This document shows positions 8,522 to 16,083 of a stretch of 17,339 bases of DNA, piece after piece (the stretch's first letter is position 1; the number at the start of each line of letters is the position of its first letter). Source of the stretch: CAZKMM01 sp964553915. GTDB lineage: Bacteria; RBG-13-61-14; DRUE01. The notes under the pieces were generated by a model. The model made no database searches. It was given only the letters and a program-made list of their open reading frames with translations, and was not told the DNA's origin. The translations under genes were made by a program, and so were the position numbers. Where the stretch lies: contig CAZKMM010000049.1 of the NCBI GenBank assembly GCA_964553915.1, forward strand, positions 1 to 17,339, given 5' to 3'.

Positions 8522-9618
8522 AGCTGGTAATTGCAGGTGGAGGAACTGGTGGACATATCTTTCCTGCTTTAGCAGTGGGAGAAGAGTTTAAGAATTTAAA
8601 CCCGGAAAATCAGGTTTTATTTGTGGGCGGAAAAGGTGGGATGGAAGAGAGAATTTTTGCTCAGCAGGGGGTCAGCTTCCAATTGATTCAGGTAGGAAAA
8701 TTTGCTGGACTGGGGATGGCGAAAAAAATCCAAAGCCTGCTGGAAACCTCTCTTGGCTTGGTCCAGGCTACTATCCTGCTCAAGAGATTTAAACCTCAGG
8801 TCGTTTTGGGAATGGGTGGTTATGTTTCGGTGCCGGTGATTCTTGCGGGGTTCCTGCTCCGAATCCCCAGAGCCATCCACGAGCAGAACAGCTATCCTGG
8901 TCTGGCTAATCAACTCCTTTCCTTATTTTCTCAGATTATCTTTTTAAGCTTTGAGCAGGCAAAAGACTTCTTCCCCAAATCTGTCCGGGAAAAGATTATT
9001 ATCACCGGCAATCCAATTCGTCCGGAGCTGATAGCTCAATTGGAAAATAATCCTATTGAGAAAAAATCTAACCATCAATTCAGAATCTTAATTCTGGGTG
9101 GAAGTCAGGGAGCAAAAGCCCTTAATCAGTTAATTAAATCTGCCCTGCCCTATCTGGAGCCCTTCTGTTCCCAGATAGAATTTATCCATATGAGCGGAAA
9201 AAATTATCAAGAAGAACTAAAACAGGCATATCAGGAGCATAATTTTTCTGCGCAGGTGGTGGAATTTATTGACCGAATCGGCGAGGAATTGAAAAAAGCA
9301 GATTTGGTAATCTCCCGGGCCGGGGCAGGAGCGGTTTTTGAATTAGCTCTTTTTGGCAAGCCCTCAATTCTTATTCCTTATCCTTATGCCAGCAAGAATC
9401 ATCAATTAGCCAATGCCCGGTATCTTGAGGAGGAAGGAGCCTGCTGGGTTTTTGAAGAAAAAGAGCTGAATGGAAAAAAATTAGCCAGTGCCATTAAAAG
9501 GCTTTTTCAGGAGCCTGAACTGAGGGAAAAAATGTCTGAGCAGGCAAAAAAGCTGGCAAAACCTGAGGCAGGAAAAATTATCGCTCAGAAATTGAGCGAG
9601 CTGGGAGCCAAAAGATGA
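8518..9618 (+). CDS. murG: lipid II synthase MurG (UDP-GlcNAc transferase, GT28)
   Basis: Peripheral membrane glycosyltransferase that adds GlcNAc to lipid I on the cytoplasmic face. The 366 residues show two Rossmann domains. The first has GGGTGGH at 7-13 (catalytic-site H13) and GMGGYVS, followed by HEQN at 121-124. The second has the glycine loop GGSQGA at 194-199, SRAGAGAVFE with E275 in the position that binds the UDP-GlcNAc ribose, and the NHQ segment around 294-296. These match the MurG family in order and spacing. It overlaps ftsW and murC by four bases on each side. The gene is intact. Confidence 0.96.
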   Translation: MKLVIAGGGTGGHIFPALAVGEEFKNLNPENQVLFVGGKGGMEERIFAQQGVSFQLIQVGKFAGLGMAKKIQSLLETSLGLVQATILLKRFKPQVVLGMGGYVSVPVILAGFLLRIPRAIHEQNSYPGLANQLLSLFSQIIFLSFEQAKDFFPKSVREKIIITGNPIRPELIAQLENNPIEKKSNHQFRILILGGSQGAKALNQLIKSALPYLEPFCSQIEFIHMSGKNYQEELKQAYQEHNFSAQVVEFIDRIGEELKKADLVISRAGAGAVFELALFGKPSILIPYPYASKNHQLANARYLEEEGACWVFEEKELNGKKLASAIKRLFQEPELREKMSEQAKKLAKPEAGKIIAQKLSELGAKR

Positions 9619-11048
9619 ATTCAGGGAAGAACCATATCCGCCGAGCGCCAATGTGGGGCAAGGTGAGAAAAATTCATCTGATTGGAATTGGTGGTGCGGG
9701 AATGAGCGGGATTGCGGAGCTTCTTTTGAATCTTGGCTATCAGGTTTCTGGCTCGGATTTGAAAAAAACCGAGATTACTGAACGGCTGAAAAGCTTGGGC
9801 GGAACAATTTTTTACGGGCATAAACCAGAGCAGGTGGGAGATGCAGAGGTGGTGGTGGTAAGCTCTGCGGTTCGGGAAGATAATCCTGAGGTGCTGGAGG
9901 CTCGCCGGCGAAAGATTCCGGTTATTCCCCGGGCAGAGATGCTGGCGGAACTGATGAGGCTCAAACACGGAATCGCGGTGGCAGGCTCACACGGAAAAAC
10001 CACGGTTACCTCTATGATTGCCACAGTGCTTAACCAGGCAGGCTTGGACCCCACCGCGGTAATCGGCGGAAGGCTGGACAGCTTTGGTTCCGGTGCCCGG
10101 CTCGGAGAAAGCGATTTAATGGTGGTAGAGGCTGATGAGAGCGATGGAAGCTTTTTAAAGCTCAGACCGGTAATTGCAGTGGTGACCAACATAGACCGGG
10201 AACATCTTGACCATTATGGCGATTTTGAGAATCTTCGCCAGAGCTTTCTTCATTTTCTTAATGAAGTGCCTTTTTATGGCTTGAATGTTCTGGGGATTGA
10301 TTGCCCGGTGGTTAGAGGACTGATTGGCGAGCTGGAAAGACGATATATAACCTACGGCGAAGTAAAGGACGCAGACCTGCGGGCAGTGGAAATTTATCCG
10401 GAAAAAAACGGCTGTAGTTTTGAGGTGATATATCAGGGAGAAAACCTGGGAAGAATTACTCTGGGAATGCCCGGCCGGCATAATGCGGTCAATGCTTTGT
10501 CTGCCATTGCGGTGGGGTTTGAACTGGGAGTGGATTTTGAAACCTCTGCCCGCTCTCTCACTGGTTTTAAAGGGGTGCACAGAAGATTTGAGCTTAAGGG
10601 TGAAATAGAGGGAATTTGGGTGGTGGATGATTACGGACATCATCCCAGAGAAATAGAAGCCACCTTAAAAGCGGTCAAAGAGTGGAAGCTTAAAAACGGC
10701 ACCAGCTATGCTCAAAGAGTGGTATGCGTATTTCAGCCTCATCGCTATACCAGGACCAAAATCCTGCTGGACGAGTTCCCCCCGGCTTTTGACCTGGCAG
10801 AAGTTCTGGTCTTGACCGAAATTTATCCCGCGGGAGAAAATCCGATTTCCGGAATTAGCGGAGAAAAATTATTTCTTAAGGTGAAAGAACATCGGGATAA
10901 AAAAGGCTTGCAAACCTGGTTCTTTTCCAGCTTTGAGGAAATTCTTTTTTGGCTCAAAAACCAGCTCAAGCCCGGAGACCTGCTCCTCACTCTCGGAGCA
11001 GGAAACATCTGGCAGATAGCAGAGGATTTTTTAAAAAGCAAAAAATGA
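9615..11048 (+). CDS. murC: UDP-MurNAc:L-alanine ligase MurC
   Basis: Adds the first amino acid, L-Ala, to UDP-MurNAc. The 477 residues include the N-terminal GIGGAGMSG nucleotide fold, P-loop GSHGKTT at 124-130, VEADESDGS, NIDREHLDHYG, the C-terminal DDYGHHP and FQPHRYTR, and the late TLGAGNIW; the GSHGKTT/DDYGHHP combination is MurC-specific. The ATG at 9615 overlaps the murG stop and has GGAG (9603-9606) before it, so it is preferred over the ATG at 9651, which would trim 12 residues without homology value and has no visible ribosome site. The first 14 residues are therefore a lineage-specific extension or an uncertain start. Confidence 0.95.
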   Translation: MNSGKNHIRRAPMWGKVRKIHLIGIGGAGMSGIAELLLNLGYQVSGSDLKKTEITERLKSLGGTIFYGHKPEQVGDAEVVVVSSAVREDNPEVLEARRRKIPVIPRAEMLAELMRLKHGIAVAGSHGKTTVTSMIATVLNQAGLDPTAVIGGRLDSFGSGARLGESDLMVVEADESDGSFLKLRPVIAVVTNIDREHLDHYGDFENLRQSFLHFLNEVPFYGLNVLGIDCPVVRGLIGELERRYITYGEVKDADLRAVEIYPEKNGCSFEVIYQGENLGRITLGMPGRHNAVNALSAIAVGFELGVDFETSARSLTGFKGVHRRFELKGEIEGIWVVDDYGHHPREIEATLKAVKEWKLKNGTSYAQRVVCVFQPHRYTRTKILLDEFPPAFDLAEVLVLTEIYPAGENPISGISGEKLFLKVKEHRDKKGLQTWFFSSFEEILFWLKNQLKPGDLLLTLGAGNIWQIAEDFLKSKK

Positions 11049-11974
11049 GCAGGAAAAGAAAAAATTTTGAAGCCCTGGCAGATAAGCTCCGTCGGGAAAT
11101 CTCCGGAGCGGTAGAAGAAAAAGTGCTGATGAAACGATATACCACCTTCAGAATCGGGGGAATCTGCGAGTTGATGGTTTTCCCCAATAACCGCAAAGAG
11201 CTTGCCTTTGTTATTGAGGAATGCGAAAATCAAGGTTTTCCCTGGAGAATCCTGGGAAGGGGAAGCAATCTTTTAGTGAAAGATGGAGGATTGGAGGAAG
11301 TAGTAATCAACCTCCAGAAGGGATTTAATCAAATAGAGCAGATAGATGATGAGCGGGTGAAAGCTGATGCCGGGGTTCGGCTCAGTCATCTGGTAAAGTT
11401 CTGTCAGGAGCTGGGCTTGAGCGGATTGGAATTTTGTGTCGGAATTCCCGGCACTGTGGGCGGAGCCATTCGGATGAATGCCGGAGCAGAAGGAGATGAA
11501 ATCTTCCAGCATCTGCTTCAGGTAGAATTTTATCGTCCGCCTGAGGGTAATTACTTTAAGAAAAGCAAGGAACTTAATTTTAATTATCGTCATCTCCAGC
11601 TCAAGCCGAAAGAGGTAATTTTATCTGCAGAATTTCAGCTTAGCCCGGATAACCCGCGGGAAATCCGGGAGCGAATTGTTAATTATCTGAAAAAACGGCG
11701 TCGGAGCCAGCCGGTGGCTTATCCATCTGCGGGTTCTATTTTTAAAAATCCTCCGGGAGACTATGCCGGGAGAATTATTGAGGAGCTGGGGCTGAAAGGA
11801 TTTCGGGTGGGAGATGCTCAGGTTTCCGAACTTCATGCTAATTTTATTGTCAACCGGGGCAGAGCCAAAGCCAGCCAGGTTTTGGAGCTGATCCGGTTAA
11901 TTCAGGAAAAAGCCAGAAAAGAAAAAGGCATTCAGCTGGAGCTGGAAATTGAGGTGGTGGGAAAAGAGAGATGA
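11045..11974 (+). CDS. murB: UDP-N-acetylenolpyruvylglucosamine reductase MurB
   Basis: FAD- and NADPH-dependent reductase that forms UDP-MurNAc, the substrate of MurC. The open frame begins inside murC at 10949, but the start at 11045 is chosen. It gives the operon's ATGA overlap and removes 32 low-complexity residues that are only murC read in another frame. The resulting 309 residues hold TTFRIGG and GRGSNLLV (FAD binding), GIPGTVGGAIRMNAGA, PSAGSIFKNP with S231 as the proton-donating serine, and a C-terminal LEIEV in which E303 is the likely catalytic glutamate. The compact length resembles type II MurB (Firmicutes and many others) rather than the longer E. coli type I enzyme. Confidence 0.95.
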   Translation: MSRKRKNFEALADKLRREISGAVEEKVLMKRYTTFRIGGICELMVFPNNRKELAFVIEECENQGFPWRILGRGSNLLVKDGGLEEVVINLQKGFNQIEQIDDERVKADAGVRLSHLVKFCQELGLSGLEFCVGIPGTVGGAIRMNAGAEGDEIFQHLLQVEFYRPPEGNYFKKSKELNFNYRHLQLKPKEVILSAEFQLSPDNPREIRERIVNYLKKRRRSQPVAYPSAGSIFKNPPGDYAGRIIEELGLKGFRVGDAQVSELHANFIVNRGRAKASQVLELIRLIQEKARKEKGIQLELEIEVVGKER

Positions 11975-12891
11975 TTGAGGAATTTAAAGACAAAAAAATC
12001 GGGGTGATTATGGGCGGGGTCAGCCCGGAGCGAGAGGTAAGCCTGAAGAGTGGAGAGGCAATTTTAAAGGCACTTTTGAGGCTGGGCTATCAGGCGGTTC
12101 CGGTGGTGGTTGATGAGCGGGTTCTAGAACAGCTCCGAGAGGCTAAAATTGATATTGGCTTTATTGCCCTGCACGGCGGATGGGGAGAGGATGGAAGGCT
12201 TCAGGCAATGCTGGAATTTATGGGGATTCCCTATACTGGCTCCGGGGTGGTGGCAAGTGCCCTGGCAATGAACAAGCCTCAGGCAAAGGCTTTATTCCTT
12301 CAGAACAACATTCCCACTCCCAGATACTGCCCGGCAGTAAGCGAAGAATTTGTTTTTAATGAGATGGGCTTTTCTCCACCTCTGGTAATCAAACCCGGAG
12401 CAGAAGGAAGCACCGTAGGGGTGAGCATCATCTTCAGAAAAGAAGAATTTGCTCCTGCCCTGAAAAAAGCCCAGGAATACGACCCACTCCCGATGATAGA
12501 AGAATATATTGAAGGAAGAGAAATCACCTGCGGAGTGCTGGATGGTGAGCCTTTAGAAGTGGTGGAGATAATTCCCAAAGAAGGCTTTTATGACTATCAG
12601 GCAAAGTATGGGGGAGAAAGTCAATATCTGGTTCCGGCTCCTCTTACCGAATCGGAGCGAGAGCAAATTCGCACTCTGGCAAAACAGGCATATCAGGTGC
12701 TTCACTGCCGGGGAGGGGCGAGAGTAGATTTTCGGCTTCATCCCGAGCGAGGACCTTTTGTCTTAGAAGTAAATACTATCCCCGGGATGACCGAGCACAG
12801 TCTTTTGCCAATGAGTGCCCGGGCAATGGGAATTGATTTTGACCAGCTGGTAGAAAGAATGCTCAAAAGCGCCCTGGTGAAGAAAAAATGA
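11971..12891 (+). CDS. ddl: D-alanine--D-alanine ligase Ddl
   Basis: ATP-grasp ligase that makes the D-Ala-D-Ala dipeptide used by MurF. The 306 residues are close to the length of E. coli DdlB. Motifs in order are GGVSPEREVSL, ALHGGWGEDG, YTGSG, VIKPGAEGSTVG, EEYIEGREIT, FYDYQAKY, and EVNTIPGMTEHSL with the metal-binding Glu/Asn. The tyrosine of AKY (Y213, equivalent to Y216 of E. coli DdlB) is the residue replaced in the D-lactate-forming VanA class, so a normal D-Ala-D-Ala product is expected. Position between murB and ftsQ is the usual one. It overlaps both neighbours by four bases. Confidence 0.95.
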   Translation: MIEEFKDKKIGVIMGGVSPEREVSLKSGEAILKALLRLGYQAVPVVVDERVLEQLREAKIDIGFIALHGGWGEDGRLQAMLEFMGIPYTGSGVVASALAMNKPQAKALFLQNNIPTPRYCPAVSEEFVFNEMGFSPPLVIKPGAEGSTVGVSIIFRKEEFAPALKKAQEYDPLPMIEEYIEGREITCGVLDGEPLEVVEIIPKEGFYDYQAKYGGESQYLVPAPLTESEREQIRTLAKQAYQVLHCRGGARVDFRLHPERGPFVLEVNTIPGMTEHSLLPMSARAMGIDFDQLVERMLKSALVKKK

Positions 12892-13682
12892 AAAGAAAAA
12901 ATAAAACAAGAAAAGGCTCTCAAAGCAGAACAAAAAAATGGTTAAAAAGGACCGGTAAAATTCTGGTTCTTTGTGGAATTGCTTTTGGAGCCCACTATGG
13001 CTGGAAACACCTTAAAACTTCCCCCCAGTTTTCCATAAGGGAGATTGTCATCTCGGGAAACCAAAAAGCCCAAAAAGAAGAAATTCTTTATTTAAGCGGG
13101 CTGGAGCCCGGGGAAAATATTTTCAGCTTTTCCCTTTCTGGAGTGAAAAAATCCATAGAATACCATCCCTGGGTGAAGAGTGCCCGGATAAGAAAAGAAC
13201 TCCCGGACCGGGTGGTAATTGAAATAAAAGAAGAGGAGCCTGTGGCAATTATTTGCCTGGGCGAGCTTTATTATCTCAATCCGGAGCTGAAGATATTTAA
13301 AAAGCTTATTCCTGAAGACAGTCTGGAATATCCTATCTTCACGGGAATTAGCTATCAACAGCTCAAAGACCCCTCCCTTCCCTTTCAGGAGTGGGTAAGA
13401 AAGGGCGTTGAAATCTGGGAAATAGCTCAAAAATCAGCTCTGATTTCAACAAAAGAAATTTCTGAATTTCATCTTCATCCGGAAATCGGAATGAGCCTGG
13501 TTTTAGAATCGGGTCCTGAGGTTCTTTTAGGAGGGAAAAATCTGGTGGAGCGATTTAAAAAATTGCTGGAAATAAAATTGGAGCTGGGAAGGGACTTTTA
13601 CCTTTTAAACAAACTGGATTTAAGTAATCCGGAAAGAGTGGTAGCAAGATTTTGGTCAGGCGGAAGCGAAGAAAACGATTAA
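12888..13682 (+). CDS. ftsQ: cell division protein FtsQ (POTRA domain)
   Basis: Bitopic divisome protein that links FtsA/FtsZ-side components to FtsB/FtsL and FtsW/FtsI. The 264 residues start with a strongly basic cytoplasmic tail (about 1-24), one membrane segment at about 24-40, and then a POTRA domain at about 48-120 that includes FSIREIVISGN and HPWVKSARIRKELPDRV. The remaining FtsQ/DivIB-type domain is weakly conserved, as is usual. Assignment rests on the POTRA features plus position between ddl and ftsA. The start overlaps the ddl stop (ATGA). It is the last gene before the operon's junction style changes to real leaders with strong ribosome sites. Confidence 0.92.
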   Translation: MKRKNKTRKGSQSRTKKWLKRTGKILVLCGIAFGAHYGWKHLKTSPQFSIREIVISGNQKAQKEEILYLSGLEPGENIFSFSLSGVKKSIEYHPWVKSARIRKELPDRVVIEIKEEEPVAIICLGELYYLNPELKIFKKLIPEDSLEYPIFTGISYQQLKDPSLPFQEWVRKGVEIWEIAQKSALISTKEISEFHLHPEIGMSLVLESGPEVLLGGKNLVERFKKLLEIKLELGRDFYLLNKLDLSNPERVVARFWSGGSEEND

Positions 13683-13688
13683 TCAAGA

Positions 13689-13695
13689 AAGGAGG
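13689..13695 (+). promoter_or_regulatory. strong Shine-Dalgarno site of ftsA
   Basis: AAGGAGG, extended by GAG, lies in the 21-base gap after ftsQ, eight bases before a GTG codon at 13704. No ATG is suitably placed, so this site decides the GTG start. Confidence 0.85.
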
Positions 13696-13703
13696 GAGCA
13701 AAA

Positions 13704-14933
13704 GTGGCTAGGCGAGATAACCTGATTGTGGGGCTGGATGTGGGAACCACCAAGGTATGTGCCATTGTTGCGGAATCCGGTCCAGAGGGGCTGGAAATTG
13801 TCGGGCTGGGAACTGTGCCCAGCAACGGTTTGAGAAAAGGAGTGGTGGTAAATATTGATGCCACGGTGGAATCCATCAGAAAAGCCATTGAAGAGGCAGA
13901 GCTGATGGCAGGATGCGAAATAAATAGTGTTTATGTAGGAATTGCTGGAGGACATATCAAAGGCTTTAACAGCCACGGGATTGTTGCCATTAAAAATCGG
14001 GAGGTCACTGAATATGATATTCGCCGGGTGGTGGACCAGGCACGAGCCATCAGCATTCCCATTGACCGGGAGGTAATTCATATCCTTCCTCAGGAATTTA
14101 TTGTTGATGACCAGGATGGAGTCCGGGACCCCTTGGGGATGACCGGGGTCCGGCTGGAAGCCCGGGTGCATATTGTTACCGGTGCCATCACTGCGGTGCA
14201 GAATATTGTCCGCTGTTGCAACCGCTGTGGCTTAAATGTCTCGGACATTGTCCTGGAACAACTTGCCTCCAGCGAGGCGGTGTTGGGACCGGATGAAAAG
14301 GAAATCGGAGTGGCTCTGGTGGACATCGGCGGTGGGACCACAGACCTGGCAATCTGGCATCGGGGAGCAATCCGTCATACCAATGTTCTGGCACTGGGAG
14401 GAAATCATATCACCAATGATATTGCCGCGGGTCTTCGCACCCCCAGTGCCGAAGCAGAAAAAATCAAGCGGAAGTTTGGCTGTGCAATGGCAAAGCTGGT
14501 GAGCAAGGATGAGGTAATTCAGGTGCCGAGCGTGGGCGGAAGAAAGCCCCGGGAACTTCCCCGCCAGCTCCTGGCAGAGATTATTGAGCCAAGGGTAGAA
14601 GAAATCTTTCAGCTGGTCAATCGGGAGATTCATCGCTCGGGGATGGAGGATTTAATCTCAGCTGGAGTGGTGCTCACCGGCGGAACCGCCCTGCTTCCCG
14701 GAATTGAGGAGCTGGGAGAACAGGTTTTTGAAATGCCGGTTCGGGTGGGAAGACCCAATGGCGTGGGCGGACTGGTGGATGTGGTTTCCAGCCCGATGTT
14801 TGCTACCGGAGTCGGGCTGGTGCTCTGGGGAAGAAAAAATTATTTCCGAAGAGGATTTCGGGTTCGGGATAATAATCTCTTTCAGAAAATCTGGGACCGG
14901 ATTAAGGAGATGGTAGTTGAATATTTTGTCTAA
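13704..14933 (+). CDS. ftsA: cell division protein FtsA (actin-like FtsZ membrane anchor)
   Basis: Actin-fold ATPase that tethers FtsZ to the membrane and recruits later divisome proteins. The 409 residues start at GTG, supported by the Shine-Dalgarno site just before it and by the family N-terminus following immediately. Phosphate-1 loop GLDVGTTK lies at 10-17, then the 1C/SHS2 region typical of FtsA (VYVGIAGGHI, the LPQEFIVDDQDG segment). Phosphate-2 loop DIGGGTTDLA starts at D207, and TGGTALLPG is the adenosine motif. The last about 17 residues, IWDRIKEMVVEYFV at the very end, form a short amphipathic helix suitable for membrane attachment. ftsZ follows after 27 bases. The gene is intact. 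Confidence 0.96.
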   Translation: MARRDNLIVGLDVGTTKVCAIVAESGPEGLEIVGLGTVPSNGLRKGVVVNIDATVESIRKAIEEAELMAGCEINSVYVGIAGGHIKGFNSHGIVAIKNREVTEYDIRRVVDQARAISIPIDREVIHILPQEFIVDDQDGVRDPLGMTGVRLEARVHIVTGAITAVQNIVRCCNRCGLNVSDIVLEQLASSEAVLGPDEKEIGVALVDIGGGTTDLAIWHRGAIRHTNVLALGGNHITNDIAAGLRTPSAEAEKIKRKFGCAMAKLVSKDEVIQVPSVGGRKPRELPRQLLAEIIEPRVEEIFQLVNREIHRSGMEDLISAGVVLTGGTALLPGIEELGEQVFEMPVRVGRPNGVGGLVDVVSSPMFATGVGLVLWGRKNYFRRGFRVRDNNLFQKIWDRIKEMVVEYFV

Positions 14934-14946
14934 ACCAGAAGCGGAA

Positions 14947-14953
14947 AAGGAGG
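14947..14953 (+). promoter_or_regulatory. strong Shine-Dalgarno site of ftsZ
   Basis: AAGGAGG followed by GAGAGCG sits seven bases before the ATG at 14961, in the 27-base ftsA-ftsZ gap. It nearly duplicates the ftsA site, which agrees with the high FtsZ output these clusters need. Confidence 0.85.
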
Positions 14954-14960
14954 GAGAGCG

Positions 14961-16082
14961 ATGATAGAGCTGGTAGAACAAACCATACAAGGAGCCAGAA
15001 TCAAAGTAGTAGGAGTTGGGGGCGGAGGCGGAAATGCTCTTAACACAATGATTCAGAATGGCTTAAGCGGGGTGGAATTCATTGCTGCTAATACTGATTC
15101 CCAGGCATTGGGCATCAGCCTGGCAGATGTCAAACTAACAATGGGACCCGGACTCGGCGCCGGGAAAAAGCCCGAGGTAGGAAGAAAATATGCAGAAGAA
15201 TCATCTGTGGAGATTGAGCGCACCCTGGAAGGAGCAGATATGGTCTTTATTGCTGCTGGGATGGGTGGAGGCACCGGAACCGGTGCCAGCCCGGTCATTG
15301 CCCGGATTGCCCGAGAGCTGGGAGCATTAACCGTGGCAGTGGTCACTCTTCCTTTTGATTTTGAAGGAAGGATAAGAAAAGAAATTGCCCTTAAAGGTGC
15401 GGAGGAATTAAAAGAAGAGGTCAACAGCCTGATTATGATTCCTAACCAGAAGCTTTTAAGTATTGCTAACCGCAACACCACCATATTAGAAGCCTTTAAA
15501 ATCGCAGACCAGGTTCTGCTCTATGCGGTAAAAGGGATTGTGGATTTAATTACCAAAACCGGTCTGGTTAATGTGGATTTTGCTGATGTCCGAACCATTA
15601 TGAGTGAGCCGGGAATGGCGATAATGGGGGTAGGAGAAGCAGAGGGAGAAGACCGGGCACCAGAAGCCGCGCATCGGGCGATTTCCAATCCACTTTTAGA
15701 AGATATCCGGATAGAGGGTGCCCGGGGGGTGCTGGTAAATATTACCGGTGGAGAAGATTTAACCTTATTTGAAATCAATGAGGCGGTGGAGTTAATTCAG
15801 GCAGAAGCACATGAGCAGGCGCTGATTATCTTCGGAGCGGTGATAGAAGAAGAAATGAAAGGCAAAGCCCGGGTAACCGTGATCGCTACTGGATTTAATG
15901 AAATCAACAGCAGAAAGAATTATTTAAAGACCGTCACAACCGAATCCAGCAAATATCTGGAAATTCCTACCATTATCCGACAACGCCAGCAGGAAAAAGG
16001 AAAATTTAAAAACCTGGATTTAGATGAAGAAAGCGAAGCAGATTATGAAATTCCCACTTTTATGAGAAAAAGGGCAGACTAA
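14961..16082 (+). CDS. ftsZ: cell division GTPase FtsZ
   Basis: Tubulin-like GTPase that polymerises into the Z-ring and recruits the divisome. The 373 residues begin a few positions before the conserved core (GVGGGGGNA). AANTDSQAL follows near 42-50, the tubulin signature GGGTGTG lies at 102-108, and the T7 synergy loop NVDFAD at 204-209 supplies the catalytic aspartates. The core ends near residue 312. The tail of about 60 residues carries two similar motifs: YLEIPTIIR (332-340) and, at the very end, YEIPTFMR (362-369), the latter being the usual C-terminal peptide that binds FtsA. The segment between NTD and GLGAG is about four residues shorter than in B. subtilis FtsZ. The stop is one base from the stop of the convergent gene. 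Confidence 0.97.
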   Translation: MIELVEQTIQGARIKVVGVGGGGGNALNTMIQNGLSGVEFIAANTDSQALGISLADVKLTMGPGLGAGKKPEVGRKYAEESSVEIERTLEGADMVFIAAGMGGGTGTGASPVIARIARELGALTVAVVTLPFDFEGRIRKEIALKGAEELKEEVNSLIMIPNQKLLSIANRNTTILEAFKIADQVLLYAVKGIVDLITKTGLVNVDFADVRTIMSEPGMAIMGVGEAEGEDRAPEAAHRAISNPLLEDIRIEGARGVLVNITGGEDLTLFEINEAVELIQAEAHEQALIIFGAVIEEEMKGKARVTVIATGFNEINSRKNYLKTVTTESSKYLEIPTIIRQRQQEKGKFKNLDLDEESEADYEIPTFMRKRAD

Positions 16083-16083
16083 A

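Noticed and set aside
10949..11044. Upstream extension of murB by 32 residues into murC.
   Set aside because: Low-complexity Arg/Pro/Lys sequence with no MurB homology; the ATG at 11045 gives the usual overlap.
13683..14171. Long antisense open frames such as this 162-residue one opposite ftsA, and similar ones opposite murC (10155-10643) and ftsZ (15053-15484).
   Set aside because: They mirror strongly conserved coding regions, have no ribosome sites or recognisable domains, and are typical shadows of purine-rich genes.
101..16082. Possible insertion of a novel accessory gene or mobile element within the dcw cluster.
   Set aside because: Every base from ftsI to ftsZ is accounted for by canonical genes with overlaps or gaps of at most 27 bases; no inverted repeats, transposase or integrase seen.
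16000..16083. Terminator for the - strand radical SAM operon inside the ftsZ 3' end.
   Set aside because: I looked for a GC-rich stem followed by T on the - strand and found none; T-rich stretches there have no stable hairpin before them.
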